Under the pieces are notes generated by a model. The model ran no database searches and was not told the DNA's origin. It was given only the letters and a program-made list of their open reading frames with translations. Shown here in pieces: positions 1 through 10,862 of a DNA stretch of 64,000 bases. Numbering within the stretch: the first letter of the stretch is position 1; each line of letters begins with the position of its first letter. The position numbers and the translations under genes were made by a program. The stretch covers positions 321,620,250 through 321,684,249 of the forward strand of contig JAUPFV010000001.1 in the NCBI GenBank assembly GCA_036936605.1. The letters run 5' to 3'. This stretch comes from Limnanthes douglasii subsp. nivea. Taxonomy: Eukaryota > Streptophyta > Magnoliopsida > Brassicales > Limnanthaceae.

Positions 1-1139
1 GTTTTCATTTTTTCTCGACAAATCAATTTTTCAAATTTATTTTTACAAGGATATTGGGTATATATATTCATTCAAATTTCACATGACTTGGATATAATTT
101 TTTTTTTATGTTTATGCTTTCGATTTTGCTATTTTTGGAACAATTTTGTTTTAAGACTTTTTTAAGAATATAGATGGTATTAATTGGATACAATTTCAGT
201 TTTAAATTAATATTAAAATGTATGTTTTCAACTAAAAGGGTCAAGTTTGTTGACAAATAATTCAGCGGTCCAAATAGATTTAAAATTCATTAGACGACCG
301 AGTCTTATGAGTTAAAGCAATTCAAATGGACAAACATATCTACAATAAATTAAATTGGACATCAACATGATCTCCACCCGTAACCAATAAGTGAAATAAT
401 ATTAAACAGTTAAATTTAATTTTAAAACATTAATTACAAGAGATCTATATTTTTGTATAAATATAGATTTATTCCATAAATTAAAAGTCCAAGATATTAT
501 TTTTATCTAAATTTTCATACCTTTATTATGTTATTCCCTAAATGTTATATTTATTTATCTCAATATATTCCGTTTATTCATCAATTAATTTATCTTCAAC
601 TTTCGGATCAGGACTAACCAAAATTTGTTTAATCTTTTGACGTCATATATGGGAATGATTTACTCCCACAAAGTTTTCGATTCTTTTTTAAGAACTTTAA
701 AAGGAAGTGAAATTAAAAAAAGAAGAAGATGATTAATACACGTGTGACCTCGTTGAGTAAGATTTCATCCTTCCAAAACCCATTGATCTAGTCTCTTTAT
801 TCAGTTGTAACAATTGTTAAGCCACTAATTCTGGAAGTCCAAAGTAGGACGTGTGTGAAGCATGACAATAACCTTAAATTTTGGAGGTTTTGTTGATATC
901 TCATTCACATGAAAATAAGTTAGGAACAACCATTGCATTAGTCTGAAGTGAAACTGATACTAACCAATGCAATATATCACCCTCGAGTAAAGTCAAAAAG
1001 CGTCGCAACAAGAGAGAATTAAATTGAGAAGTATAAACTAATGTCAAAACATTCAATTGGTGAAAAGTAAACCACATCTCCAAGTCAATACCTTGAAACC
1101 TAGTCGGACGTTAATATGTAGTACGTGACACAATGAAGC
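1..1139. other. AT-rich non-coding stretch
   Basis: No gene or element is recognisable. The short open frames on both strands have AT-driven, low-complexity translations. The only discrete motif I see is a perfect TGACGTCA palindrome at 638-645, the core bound by plant bZIP factors, but nothing gene-like follows it. Confidence 0.6.
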
Positions 1140-1520
1140 ATCAATATTCAATCAAGAAGTCTCTCCAGAAACAGCTTAGCCCCAGCCGAGCTACCATATG
1201 CACTATGGAACTCAGCTGAATGCCCATATGTAATATGATACCGAATTAAGCATCGGTCTGCAATCAAAAAATCTCCAACAACAAATTGGGCCCTGGTTAA
1301 ACGTGCAATTACAATCTGGAACTCATTGAGTGTCTGTATACAGTTTATTAACCATGCGAGAATCGAATTGCAATCAAGAAACCTCGAGCAACAATTGGGC
1401 CCCAACCGAGCATCCGGGTACAATTCCAAATTCCCTAACAGTAGCCTAGGCCCACTCGAGCATTCATCTGGCATCTGGAATCCTCCAACAACAACCTAGG
1501 ATCTTGTTGAACGTATATCT
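1140..1520. repeat. Degenerate ~110-bp tandem repeat, about 3.5 units
   Basis: A CAATCAAGAA-like start followed by a TCTCCAACAACA-like and then a TTGGGCCCC-like block recurs near 1150, 1261, 1371 and, more diverged, 1474. The spacing is about 105-110 bp. Later units end in CCGAGCAT. A 108-codon open frame on the minus strand (1148-1474) spans the array. It is open probably because the repeat unit lacks stops in that frame; I see no protein family in it. The region is more GC-rich than its surroundings. Confidence 0.6.
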
Positions 1521-1769
1521 TCAGCCATGAATCCTATAGCAACAGCAATACTAATAGATATCTGGACCATATGAAATTACCTTCAATAACCATCACCAAT
1601 ATAAGAATATAACACATATATTTTGTTGTATTAATTTTTTAAAAAGTTTGTATCTTTCGAACGTATCTCAGAAAAACAAATATCATTGGTTTTGTTATTT
1701 TTAAGGTGAACAAAACTAGATCTATTAATAATATTTTTTTATGTTTTTTAGATTTTTTTGGTGAGACCA

Positions 1770-2730
1770 GTTAACCCGTGATTCACATATCACAATTAAC
1801 CCATGATTCACGATTTGTATTGAATTCATGATTCAGATTTAATCATTGATTCTTAGTTTGAATTCAATCCATGATTCTTAGTTCGCATTTAATTATTGAT
1901 TCTCGGTTTCGATTTAACACATGATTCTCAGTTCACATTTAACCCATGGTTCTCAATTCACATTTAACCCATGATTCTCAATTTGCATCTAACTCATGAT
2001 TCTCATTTCGGAATTAACACATGATTCTTAATTTGTATTTAACTCATAATTCTCAATTCTCATTTAACTCATGACTCTTAGTTTGTATTTAATCCATGAT
2101 TCTTAGTTCACATTTAATCCATGTTTCTCACTTCGTAGTTAACTCGCGATTCTTAGTTCGTATGTAACCTTTGATTATTAGTTATAACACATGATTGTTA
2201 GTTTACGTTCAACCCATGATTTTTAGTTTGCATTTAATCTACGATTTTTAGGTTGCATTTTATAAGTACACATGATTCTCTATTTGCATTTCATGACTAC
2301 ACATGATTCACGATTCACACTTAACCCATAATTCACACTTCACATTAAACCCATGATTCACAATTCGCATTTAACAATTGATTCTTCATTCAGATTTAAC
2401 TCACAATTCTCAGTTCGCATCTAACCCATGATTCTCAATTTGCATTTAACCAATGATTCTCATTTTAGATTTAACATATGTTTATAGTTACATTTAACCC
2501 ATGATTTTCCGTTACATTTAACCCATGATTCTTAGTTTAGATTTAACACATGAGTATCAGTTTGTATCTCATGACTATACATGATTCACGATTTACATTC
2601 CATAACTACATATAATTCGTGATTCACATTTATTTGTATAGGATGATTCACATATTATCCTCATTAAATGGTTAGCAGTTTCAGGCATCATTTTACATGA
2701 TTTACGATTCACGATTTGCATTTCATTATA
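1770..2730. repeat. Minisatellite, ~27-bp unit, roughly 35 degenerate copies
   Basis: The block is built from a unit with the core ATTTAACCCATGATTCTCA followed by a variable GTTCGC-like segment. Units diverge by point changes and small indels, and the array frays at both ends (variants with ATGATTCACGATT near 1800 and after 2560). No coding potential is visible. The regular spacing and shared core indicate tandem amplification rather than dispersed insertions. The copy number is an estimate by eye. Confidence 0.85.
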
Positions 2731-2926
2731 TTAAATCCACGTGTGTTTTCTAGATTTTTGGTATCAAATTCACGTTCATACCTATTATTTTTACTGGGAC
2801 GGGCAAAACAATTAGTTGAATCCCATAATACTTTGTTAGAATAAACTTCAAGTTTAGTGAACTTACAGTTTATTTTTCTTCATGAATCATGTTATTTAAC
2901 AATAAAGAATGATATATACAACTTTG

Positions 2927-3138
2927 TTTTTATTTCGGAGGGAACCCCGCAACCATTACTCCACGAGTGCGCACAGGGTAAAATCTCAGTCTGACGCGAT
3001 AGCCTGCAAACCAACACCATAAGGTAAACCACACAAGGTGATAGACTCAGCCAAAAAAGTGTTTGTAGAGGGACTCGAACGCATGACCTTCGGTCAGGAG
3101 TGTGCCTTACTCTATAACTCGGCTACTCTATTAGGGGC
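2927..3138 (-). mobile_element. tRNA-derived SINE (Au-like), minus strand
   Basis: Read on the minus strand, the element starts with a tRNA-like head. The A box resembles TAGCCGAGTTAT (plus 3114-3125) and the B box is GTTCGAGTCC (plus about 3071-3081), the internal RNA polymerase III promoter. A tRNA-unrelated body follows and the 3' end is a short A-rich tail (plus 2927-2936). The 14-bp sequence TATATACAACTTTG flanks it as a perfect target-site duplication at 2913-2926 and 3139-3152, which fixes both ends. The body resembles plant Au-type SINEs in layout; family membership is from memory of that family. A diverged second copy lies at 8869-9058. SINEs encode nothing and depend on LINE reverse transcriptase. 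Confidence 0.85.
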
Positions 3139-3152
3139 TATATACAACTTTG

Positions 3153-4860
3153 GTGTTTTCCTATTAAAGAGGTTAAAAGCTAATGACAAAAATCAACCAC
3201 ATAAAGATGAAATCTAGTCGAACGGTTTAAGCCATACTTAGAAAACAAAAGAAAAATATTTTGTGTACTACATATCCGAATTGAAAGACATCACACAACC
3301 AGCTGAGCTTATAAATCTTATACTGTCGCATTATGACGCATAACTCCTGAAGCTAAATTTAAGCCCGGTTCTTGAAATTGATTTCATAAATTTATTTATG
3401 ATCTAATAAAATAGAGAGAGAATAGATAAAACAAAAAATAAAAATAGATAAACGAGAGAAATGTGAAAAAGAAACAAACACTAGAAAAAATTATGAGAAA
3501 CAAAAAACATAAAAAAGAAGGCTTATGTAATACTTAACGGGTATTAAGTATTATGAAAAAGTTCATATTAAGTGGTAATTAACAAATTTGAATATGTGGT
3601 AGTTAGTATTACTCCTATGTTTGAATTGTAAAAAATAATTAAGTTTGGTTTTTGGTATCATATGGTCTTTGACTTTTGATTTTATGCCACCGAAAAGTAA
3701 GAAAATCAAGTTGATATAGTAAGATAAATATATCAACTCATCAACCAATAATTTAAAATATTAAATAATTAAATAAAGAAAATAACGGTAATTTATATTG
3801 AATAAAATTAATATAATATTTTATTATTCAAATCCATAAATTATTAATAATAATAAAACCACTTCATTTGTAATTAATGGGTAATTTTAAAAGTTAGGTG
3901 GATAATATTTTATCTTTTAATTCTAGATCATATATTATTTATTTATTATTTATTTATTTTTATTTTTTTATTGATCTATTTTATTTATTATTTTTGTTAA
4001 GAACATGATTAATGAAAGCTAACTTGTATATAATGAGGTTATATAACCTTTTTATATACAATTAAATTCTTATTTTAATTTTTTTAATATGTTTTATAGT
4101 ATTATTATTGAACGTACTCTCTTCAATTACCTACAAATTCAACTTACTGATTTTAGATCTAGGTTGAGACCGAGATGTACAATATATTTTCAAAATAGAA
4201 TAATATCACTGAGTTGAAAGAGTAGTGTTATAACTATGAATCAATAAAGTCTGAATTAAGTTTTTAGATCTTATGACCTAATTGTCGGAGATAAAGGATT
4301 AAAGAAGAACCAGTCATACAAAAGGTTAGTTGTTAATGATCGATAGATAAAAGCAACACTCTGGAAAATAATCGGACTTTGAAATATATTTATGTTTTAA
4401 TTGTTTGAACTTCATAATAATTTTTGTATACATATTCAGTGACCATGTAATTATTTTTAACATTAATATATCTCAAATTTATACAGTCGCTTACTTAATT
4501 TTCTTGTTACATACACAATTTCGATCATCTAGATCAAACATTAAAATTTATATTTATGTTGTTAAATCGGTATAACTTAGTACATATATTGAGGTAGAAA
4601 TATATAGAATTATTTGGGTTTGATATTTGAGTCTTTAAATACTCATAAAACTATCGTAAAACTTATAAACTTGCGATTTGTGTATCAAGTTTATGAAGTT
4701 GTTGCCGAAAATTTTATTTTATATTTAATCTATTGTATATTTATTCTTATCTACTTATTTAATTTTTGTATAGATTTATATAATAACAATGGCATCTAAA
4801 GAACTTATACAAAACAAACTTGTTATGAGAAAAATCATAGACTATGCAAATCTTTTGTAA
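3153..4860. other. AT-rich non-coding stretch
   Basis: Extremely AT-rich, with long ATTTATTT-type runs around 3780-4100. Short open frames (for example 3563-3748 minus and 4614-4799 plus) show no family resemblance and look like chance. Apart from the hairpin at 3528-3553 I see no discrete element. Confidence 0.6.
3528..3553. repeat. Short inverted repeat (hairpin)
   Basis: TAATACTTAA at 3528-3537 and TATTAAGTATTA at 3542-3553 are inverted copies around a CGGG loop, giving a perfect 10-bp stem. It could be a MITE relic or chance in AT-rich DNA; no target duplication was found. Confidence 0.5.
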
Positions 4861-4929
4861 ATGGGTTGAATCTGAATATAATCAGGTTGGAAGTGGTTGC
4901 ACCTTATTTTAAGATAAAACTGACACTAA

Positions 4930-5560
4930 TCTCAATGATCCATAATAATCATATGTTCGTTGGAGACTCGGGGAAATGCCAGTAACACTCATCTAGCTAA
5001 TTTCATGGAACTGTGCAATATGTGCAAATACAACAATGTTTAATCTAATACAATAGGATTTATACTATTCTCATCCTCTTTTAGGGAGAAAGTGAATGTG
5101 TGGTTGAATTCGTTAGCTCATAGCTTCGTTACAATGTGGGAGTAGTTGGTTCAATTACTCTTGTTAAAGTATTTTCCACCAGTAAAGTCATCCAAATTCT
5201 AAAACGACATTACCAATTATGGTCAACGAAACGATGCGTCATTGTATGGCTCATGGAAACAGTATAAAGAATTGCTACACAAATATCTTTACCATGGAAT
5301 TCTAACATGGATGATACTTCAAACATTATATTATGGAATATTGAGTAATAAAAAATTGATGATCAACACTGTAATTGGAGGTTATTTGATTAATAAAATT
5401 CCATAGTAAGCATATGCATTATTATAGATATTGTCCATCAATAACTATGCACTTGACGAAAAGAAGAAGTCATGGATGTTCGTAGTATGAAGCAAAAATA
5501 TTATCCAAGAAAACATTATTGCATTGAGAAGAAAATGATGCAAATAAAGATGTATTCAAC
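4930..5560 (+). pseudogene. Athila-like gag fragment (broken)
   Basis: Across frames the translation shows the plant Athila/Tat gag core. A segment like LANFMELCNMCKYNNV (about 4993) is followed by FSSSFREKVNVWLNSL (about 5078), then LLLKYFPP and a NDITNYGQRNDASLYGSW segment. Further on come LLHKYLYHGILTWM and TMI..GGYLINK-like blocks. These match in order the conserved capsid region of plant gypsy gag proteins, which forms the particle around element RNA. Several stops and indels interrupt it, so no functional product is expected. Family assignment rests on motif order seen by eye. Confidence 0.65.
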
Positions 5561-6089
5561 TACCGTAAATAAAGTCGAAGCATACCATCCAGCAATTAGG
5601 AACCAATTTACGACATAAAAATGCGATATATGTGAGTAACTACAACCAAGGGCCTATACCATATTATGATAATAATTTATATCAAGTTGTTTTCATGGAA
5701 AATCTCAATTTTTCATCGAAGAATAATGGAAACATATGAAAACAATAAGATTTAAACAATCTAGAGAAGAAATCCAACTTAGAGGAGACGCTAAGCAAAT
5801 TTTTTAAATCCTCGAACATTCACTTTGAGAGGAATAAGTCAAGCACGAAGAATATACTAGCGATGATTCATAACTAGGAAACATATGTGATGAATCTAAA
5901 GGTGTCAATTCTGAATCAATGACTGTTTTTGAAGAATATAGAGGTTCAAATGGGTGAGATATAGTCCATGTTGGCCGTAAAAAATAAAGAACTTTTCCCA
6001 TCAATATCATAAACAACACGAAACTGTTTAATGTAATCACACTAAAAATTGGGAGACAAATTGGTCATAAAGTATAGAAATGTATCAAA

Positions 6090-6470
6090 GAACAAATATA
6101 TGATCGCGACCAAGACAAAGATGATCGCGCCAAACTAGTGGGAAAATAGAAGTTAACAAAAGAATAGCTCACCATAACCAAGATACAGACGATCGGGACC
6201 ACACAAGCGTTCACTACAGCAAGTACCTTGATGGTTGCGATAAAATGGCAGCATAAAAAACATAAACTCCAAGTAAATCATTTTTCCCGACCAAAATTTA
6301 GATGATCGCGACCTCATGGAGTTCGTCGCGACAAAGAGACGGGTGATCGCGATCATGACGGACAAGCAAAACCAGAAGGTAACAATGACTCACTTCACCA
6401 TGATCAGAGAGCTAGTGAGACCATTAAAATTCACCACGACCAAGGTAGTGTTGATCACGACAAAGTTTCA
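6090..6470. repeat. Cluster of GATCGCGACC-like motifs
   Basis: Between the gag and protease remnants, variants of GATCGCGACCAAGA recur near 6098, 6120, 6190, 6301, 6346, 6400 and 6435, at irregular spacing. The cluster is unusually CpG-rich for this window. It may be a decayed tandem repeat in the gag-PR linker of the Athila-like element. Confidence 0.4.
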
Positions 6471-6789
6471 AAGATAACCCAAAACCATATATTTCCAATA
6501 TATACACCCCGAATTCCAAAAACCTAAAATTGAAGAAAATGCAAAACACCAAAAGTCAATTTTCTAAATTATCGAGAGTTTCAAAACACGGAGATCAATA
6601 TTCATTTTTCTAATTTGTTATAATATATATTGAAGTATTCTAATTTTCTCTAGGATATCTTTTCGTACAAAAAAGTTCAAAAAGTTCGAAATATGACAAA
6701 TAAGTGTATTGCTCTAATTTAGAACAAATTGCACCAAAGCTACAAGATTCGTGGAGTTTTACTATTCTTTATAAAACTCGTTACAAAAA

Positions 6790-7560
6790 ATTTAAATATT
6801 TTTGTTGTGATTTTAGTGTTGGTATAAATATGATGCCATTATTTATCTATCGTAAACTAGAAATATGAGGGATTAAAAGTACATTACTTCTCCAATTAGT
6901 TGATAGATCTTTCATCTATCTAAATGGAATAATTGAAAACATATTGATTAAAGTTAACAAGTTTATTTTCCATGCCGGTTTCATTATTTTACATATGGAA
7001 GAATATCAACTAGTACCCTCGTTCTAAGATGTCTCTTTTTTGCTATTGCTTGAAGCTGGAAAACTGAAAGTCCAGTTAGGCGATAAACATGTAGAATTTA
7101 ACATACTTGAAGCGTTGAAATTTTCATAAGATGTCGATTCATGTTTATATGTTGATGTGGTAGATGAACCTAGTGATATATGCATACATGAAATATTTAT
7201 TCATCATATTTTAAAAATTTGATTAGTACATAATATTTTATATGAAAAATTATTTAAAATGAAGAGGTTATAAAGTGTATGAAATTTTTGAAAAATCTAC
7301 TAATTCACATAGGGATTTTAAATTTAAAAATTAAAAGATAAATCTTCAAAAGCTTAAAAAGCTTAAACATCTAAGTTGAAGTCAAAACCTCCACCATCAC
7401 ATTCTCTAAATGTCTATTAGAAAAAACCTAACAATTATTTTTTTATTATTAATGTCTCTTCGAGTAATGCAGATAAAGATGAACTATTAAAGTTGTTAAG
7501 ACAACTCAACGAAGTTATTGGTATTACGACAATGAATATAAGAGATATCACCCTCTAATC
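6790..7560 (+). pseudogene. Athila-like protease and pol linker fragment
   Basis: From about 6817 the plus strand encodes a segment like SVGINMMPLFIYRKLEI, corresponding to the region just after the protease active site (the catalytic D-x-G is not preserved). Then follow LQLVDRSFIYLNGIIENILI, a VNKFIFHAGFIILHMEE block and a DVDSCLYVDVVDE block. After a gap, a segment near 7440-7560 resembles the pol linker (VSSSNADKDELLKLLRQ..). The order matches the plant Athila protease. Stops and frameshifts make it a pseudogene, and similarity ends at about 7560, before any reverse transcriptase. Confidence 0.6.
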
Positions 7561-7570
7561 ACCATATTAA

Positions 7571-8640
7571 GCTAGTAATCGAAAAATTCTACAATTTACT
7601 AAGTAATTATCAAAGATGATTGTATCCAGCCAAGAAGAAAGTGAAATTTGTAGACATTAATCGATGTCTAAATTGGAAGAGATGTCGTTCTAGGGAAGAA
7701 GATGGAATTCTGCTAGGATATAGTATTGTCGATAATGGGATATATCACGAGAACGGAGAACAGGTGAATCAATATTACTATAAACAAGTAGTTCAAGAAT
7801 ATCGGATGTCAACTCCTCTTAAAGTTCCATAATGAGAAATTCGACAAGTCGAGATACCGACTGAAAATGAAGCATTGATTGGGAGACAATCCAGTGTAAG
7901 TTATTCTACTTTGTAACAAAAATTTACATACCTGAATTCATATAAGAGATACATTTGTTCCATATTTTATTTTTTTAATGAATAAAAATATCAAAGATAA
8001 TATATGTTCTAAAGTGTGGGATAGTTAGATATTATTAAATAAAAGATATTATCATATAAATAAAAAAAATTATCATTATAAAATCATAGTGTGTTACAAA
8101 TATTTATAACTAAATTCGAACAACGTAAGTTGATTTGTAATTACAAATCTTTATAACTAGATTTAAATGAATTGATTTGTAAAAATTAAAATTCAAAATA
8201 AAAATATCGTATATTTAAATATTTATTTGTTTAGCGTTTTAATTTTTTATTAAATTTTTTATTTAATAAATTATGCATAATTGATCTGAAAAAATATTTG
8301 ACCTAAAAATTAATAAACTGAAATTATTATTTTTATAGAAAATAATAATAAATCATACACTCCAAGATCGTACGTGTAAGAGTTTTTAAAATTGTTTTTT
8401 TAAATTTTAATTTTAGATGCTCCAACAAGGTAATCTGATGATGAGTTGATGACCAATATTTGCAAGAAGGAAGACATCGGTATCAAACAATAACTGAGCA
8501 TTGCTTATATCGCCGTCTGAAACATCACGTCATCGCTGTCGATGTTCTCCTCGGGAAATGCAAAACGCAAACGTCACGCAGTATGCGTTGTTCAGATTGA
8601 CACGTCAAGCTTTTCTCTGCAATGAGAATACTAGTGGTCT
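7571..8640. other. AT-rich stretch with one unrecognised 70-codon ORF
   Basis: The plus-strand frame at 7620-7832 has a mixed, charged composition (many K, R, E, Y) rather than the AT-driven composition of most chance frames here. It lies just past the Athila-like remnant and could be a decayed piece of it, but I do not recognise it. The rest, 7850-8400, is AT-rich; 8400-8640 is more balanced but unassigned. Confidence 0.4.
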
Positions 8641-8645
8641 TTCAT

Positions 8646-8800
8646 TTCGATTGTAGTACTTCTTCAAAGATTGAGTACCCCCTCAATTTCATTTTATATT
8701 ACTGTAATAACTGCCCCTACTTTTGGAAAATCGGAATTCTATCGTCCCCTTTTCGGTTGTAGTACTTGAAAGATTGTGTTTCCAATTTCATGTTTTTGAT
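8646..8800. repeat. Direct duplication of a ~50-bp segment
   Basis: A block around TTTCGATTGTAGTACTT (about 8646-8697), ending in CAATTTCATTTTA, recurs about 106 bp downstream as TTTCGGTTGTAGTACTT (about 8752-8800), ending in CAATTTCATGTTTT. The second copy has small deletions. It is either a two-unit tandem repeat or a local duplication. Confidence 0.55.
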
Positions 8801-8868
8801 TTTATTTTCAAGAATATTATAACATTTTTTAAACTAAAAATTGTTTCTTTTCAAATTAACTTTCTTTT

Positions 8869-9058
8869 GGAGAGAACCCACAGTCGCTATTCAGAGTGCA
8901 ATGAATGCGCACAGGGTAAACCCTCGGTCTGACGCAATAATCTGTAAACCAACACCAGAAGATAAACCACACAAGGTGCCATATTCAGCCGAAAAAGCAT
9001 ATGTAAAAGAACTCGAATGTATGACTTTTAATAACCAACTCGGCTACAACTTAGAGGC
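8869..9058 (-). mobile_element. Second, diverged copy of the Au-like SINE
   Basis: This copy aligns along its length with the SINE at 2927-3138 in the same orientation. Its minus-strand A box is a perfect TAGCCGAGTTGG (plus 9035-9046) and its B box, CATTCGAGTTC (plus about 9009-9019), is slightly degraded. The A-to-B interval is shortened by a deletion of about 20 nt relative to the first copy. Flanks TCAAATTAAC..TTTCTTT (from 8851) and TCAAGTTAAT..TTTCTTT (from 9060) look like a decayed target duplication. It is older than the first copy and probably inactive. Confidence 0.7.
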
Positions 9059-9066
9059 TTCAAGTT

Positions 9067-10407
9067 AATATTTTCTTTAGTGCTAACGGGTGTTTTTGAC
9101 ATCAAATGAATGAACATTAAATATCATATAGTATATTTTTGCCGTTTTTATATTTTCTAAAACAAGATGTTTAATAATTAAATAATTATAATATTCGAAT
9201 TAGAAAAGATTTATTAACATATAAAATACAGATAAATTATTAATAACCAACTCAAAAAATTACTCCCACGCGAAATTTTAAATTTATTTACTTATTTGTT
9301 ACATATTTTTTATATGAAACAAAATTGTTTTATTAGCTCACGATTTTTTAAAATATTTAGCACAAATCGCTCATATTAAATCATTTTTATGATGAATTTA
9401 CTCTTCTTCGTTTTAAACTTTTTAGGTGTTGTGTTTGTAATTATTTGTACGACCAAATAACTATTCGTGTTTGGTTTTGATGGTTTGTATACAATTTTAC
9501 ACAACAAAAAATACACTTAATAACCTACGAATTACTTATGCACATGTCTAAAACTTGTGGATTGATTTTTTTTCTTTTTTTCATAAATGAATTATACATA
9601 TTTACATAACCAAATTACGATAACTTTTCATATCTAGTTTTTTTGTGTATTCTAAACTAAAAGATATTTTTCGCAACAAACTTAAACGTAATTATGCATC
9701 CAACTCATAGTTACTTTCAAGGTCAACTCTCTATTATGTTTTTTGACATAAAAATATTTTTTACAATCCAAATATACTTATTTACACACCCAAATATATG
9801 CATTTGAAGTTTGTAATGCATTTGAAGTTTGTAATGTAGATAAAAATATGTCAAAAGTTCAAAATCTCCATAATACGAATTGCAAATACATTTTAGCTCA
9901 AATAATAAATAAAAAATGTTCAAGAAAGTTTCAACAATTGAAAGAATCAATGTCAACAGGTAACTTGAGTTTTTTTACAACCAAAAAACTAAATTTGCAC
10001 CCAAATGGTTCACAACTATGCAACCAAGTTACTCATATTTACACAACAACGTTTACCCATCCAAAACGTATTTTCACAACACGATTGTAGTACCATTATA
10101 AAAATGTGCAATCGATAAAGAGCATCACACGACAAAAGGGAAACCTATGAAGACAAGCTCTGTAAGATGTAAAACATCGTTTAAAAATGGTTACCACCAT
10201 CATACTCCAATAAAAATCACTTTTGATGCCCAAAAATCCAAAATAAGTACAATTATCTTTATAAACTCCCTTCTAACTTTCTCAAAAGCTATCAATGACT
10301 TGTGATAAAAAAAATATTTATACCATAATTGGATTTAACAAAGGATTTGACTTTATGAGAGTGATATCACTTTTTTTATAAAATCATTATTTATCTTGTC
10401 TGATATC
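9067..10407. other. AT-rich flank of the nested Tat elements
   Basis: No gene is recognised. The stretch is rich in variants of TTACACAACCAAA, for example around 9480-9620 and 9980-10080. Similar phrases (ACGCAACTAAACC, TTACGTAACCAAA) occur on the other side of the nested elements near 25,960-26,040. The native locus may thus be a diffuse low-complexity repeat split by the insertion. Confidence 0.4.
9741..9856. repeat. Small inverted-repeat unit with an internal 18-bp tandem duplication
   Basis: TTTTGACATA at 9741-9750 and its reverse complement TATGTCAAAA at 9847-9856 enclose about 96 bp. Inside, the 18-bp unit GCATTTGAAGTTTGTAAT is perfectly duplicated at 9800-9817 and 9818-9835. It could be a tiny MITE, but no convincing target duplication was seen. 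Confidence 0.45.
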
Positions 10408-10412
10408 AAATC

Positions 10413-10790
10413 TGATGAGTCCGGATTTGTTCACCACTACTCACTGAGAAAACCGGACAGGGGTAATTCGGACAATAAATGCCCACTGAACTATCCAGAC
10501 ACGATAAAAGTATTAAAACACTAAACACCTTTTGACTAAGCTAGGTGCTAATCAGCTTATTGAGTAAACGGGTCCTTAAACTTGACCCGGTTTCATAACT
10601 TGACCCGAAAGCCCATGGGTCCATAATTAAGGGTAGAAATACCTAACTACTTTCATTAATGAGGGTAATGAACATTTAATACAACTAGGCAGCTTAAACC
10701 TCTCACTACAAAACACTCAAACATTTAATACCCTTAAAACTCTCCAAAACACTTGACAAAATTACCCTCAGTTTAAAATAAACCACACCA
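10413..10790 (+). repeat. 5' LTR of the outer Tat element
   Basis: 378 bp, TG...CA ends, identical in length to the 3' LTR at 24726-25103. The position of the 3' LTR's TATA box (TATAAATA) reads TAGAAATA here (10634-10641), so the promoter copy that would drive this element's own genomic RNA is damaged. Confidence 0.92.
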
Positions 10791-10793
10791 AAT

Positions 10794-10811
10794 TGACGAC
10801 TACAGTGGGAG
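10794..10811 (+). other. Primer-binding site of the outer Tat element
   Basis: TGACGACTACAGTGGGAG starts three bases after the 5' LTR, where a tRNA 3' end would prime minus-strand DNA synthesis. The nested element has TGGCGACCACAGTGGGAG at the matching place. The TGG start expected for pairing with tRNA CCA is intact there and mutated to TGA here. Which tRNA is the primer I cannot state with certainty. Confidence 0.75.
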
Positions 10812-10862
10812 AAGAAGGTGCTTGAATCTAGCATTCAAAACCAGCAAGAAAAACCAGTTCGG

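Larger units (their letters stand above)
4900..7570 (+). mobile_element. Remnant of an Athila-like Ty3/gypsy retrotransposon
   Basis: Patches of recognisable gag, protease and the start of the pol linker lie in order on the plus strand, broken by many stops and frameshifts. No LTRs, primer-binding site or target duplications could be found, so the limits are only those of recognisable coding similarity. RT, RNase H and integrase are absent. This is one of the most decayed elements in the window and therefore probably among the oldest. Confidence 0.65.

Noticed and set aside
3061..3130. A tRNA gene on the minus strand, because of good A and B boxes.
   Set aside because: No cloverleaf acceptor or anticodon stems can be formed. 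The boxes sit in a longer unit with an A-rich tail and target duplications, so it is a SINE head.
5804..6365. Two minus-strand ORFs inside the Athila-like remnant, considered as an antisense ORF like that of the Tat elements.
   Set aside because: They show no similarity to the Tat aORF and lie between gag and protease rather than at the 3' end.
10412..10480. CTGATGAGTCCGG at the start of the Tat LTRs looks like the core of a hammerhead ribozyme, as in plant retrozymes.
   Set aside because: GTCCGG can pair with the downstream CCGGAC to mimic stem II, but the required GAAA does not follow that stem in any of the four LTRs, and no cleavage site with stems I and III could be placed. The leading C belongs to flanking DNA and is T in the inner 5' LTR.
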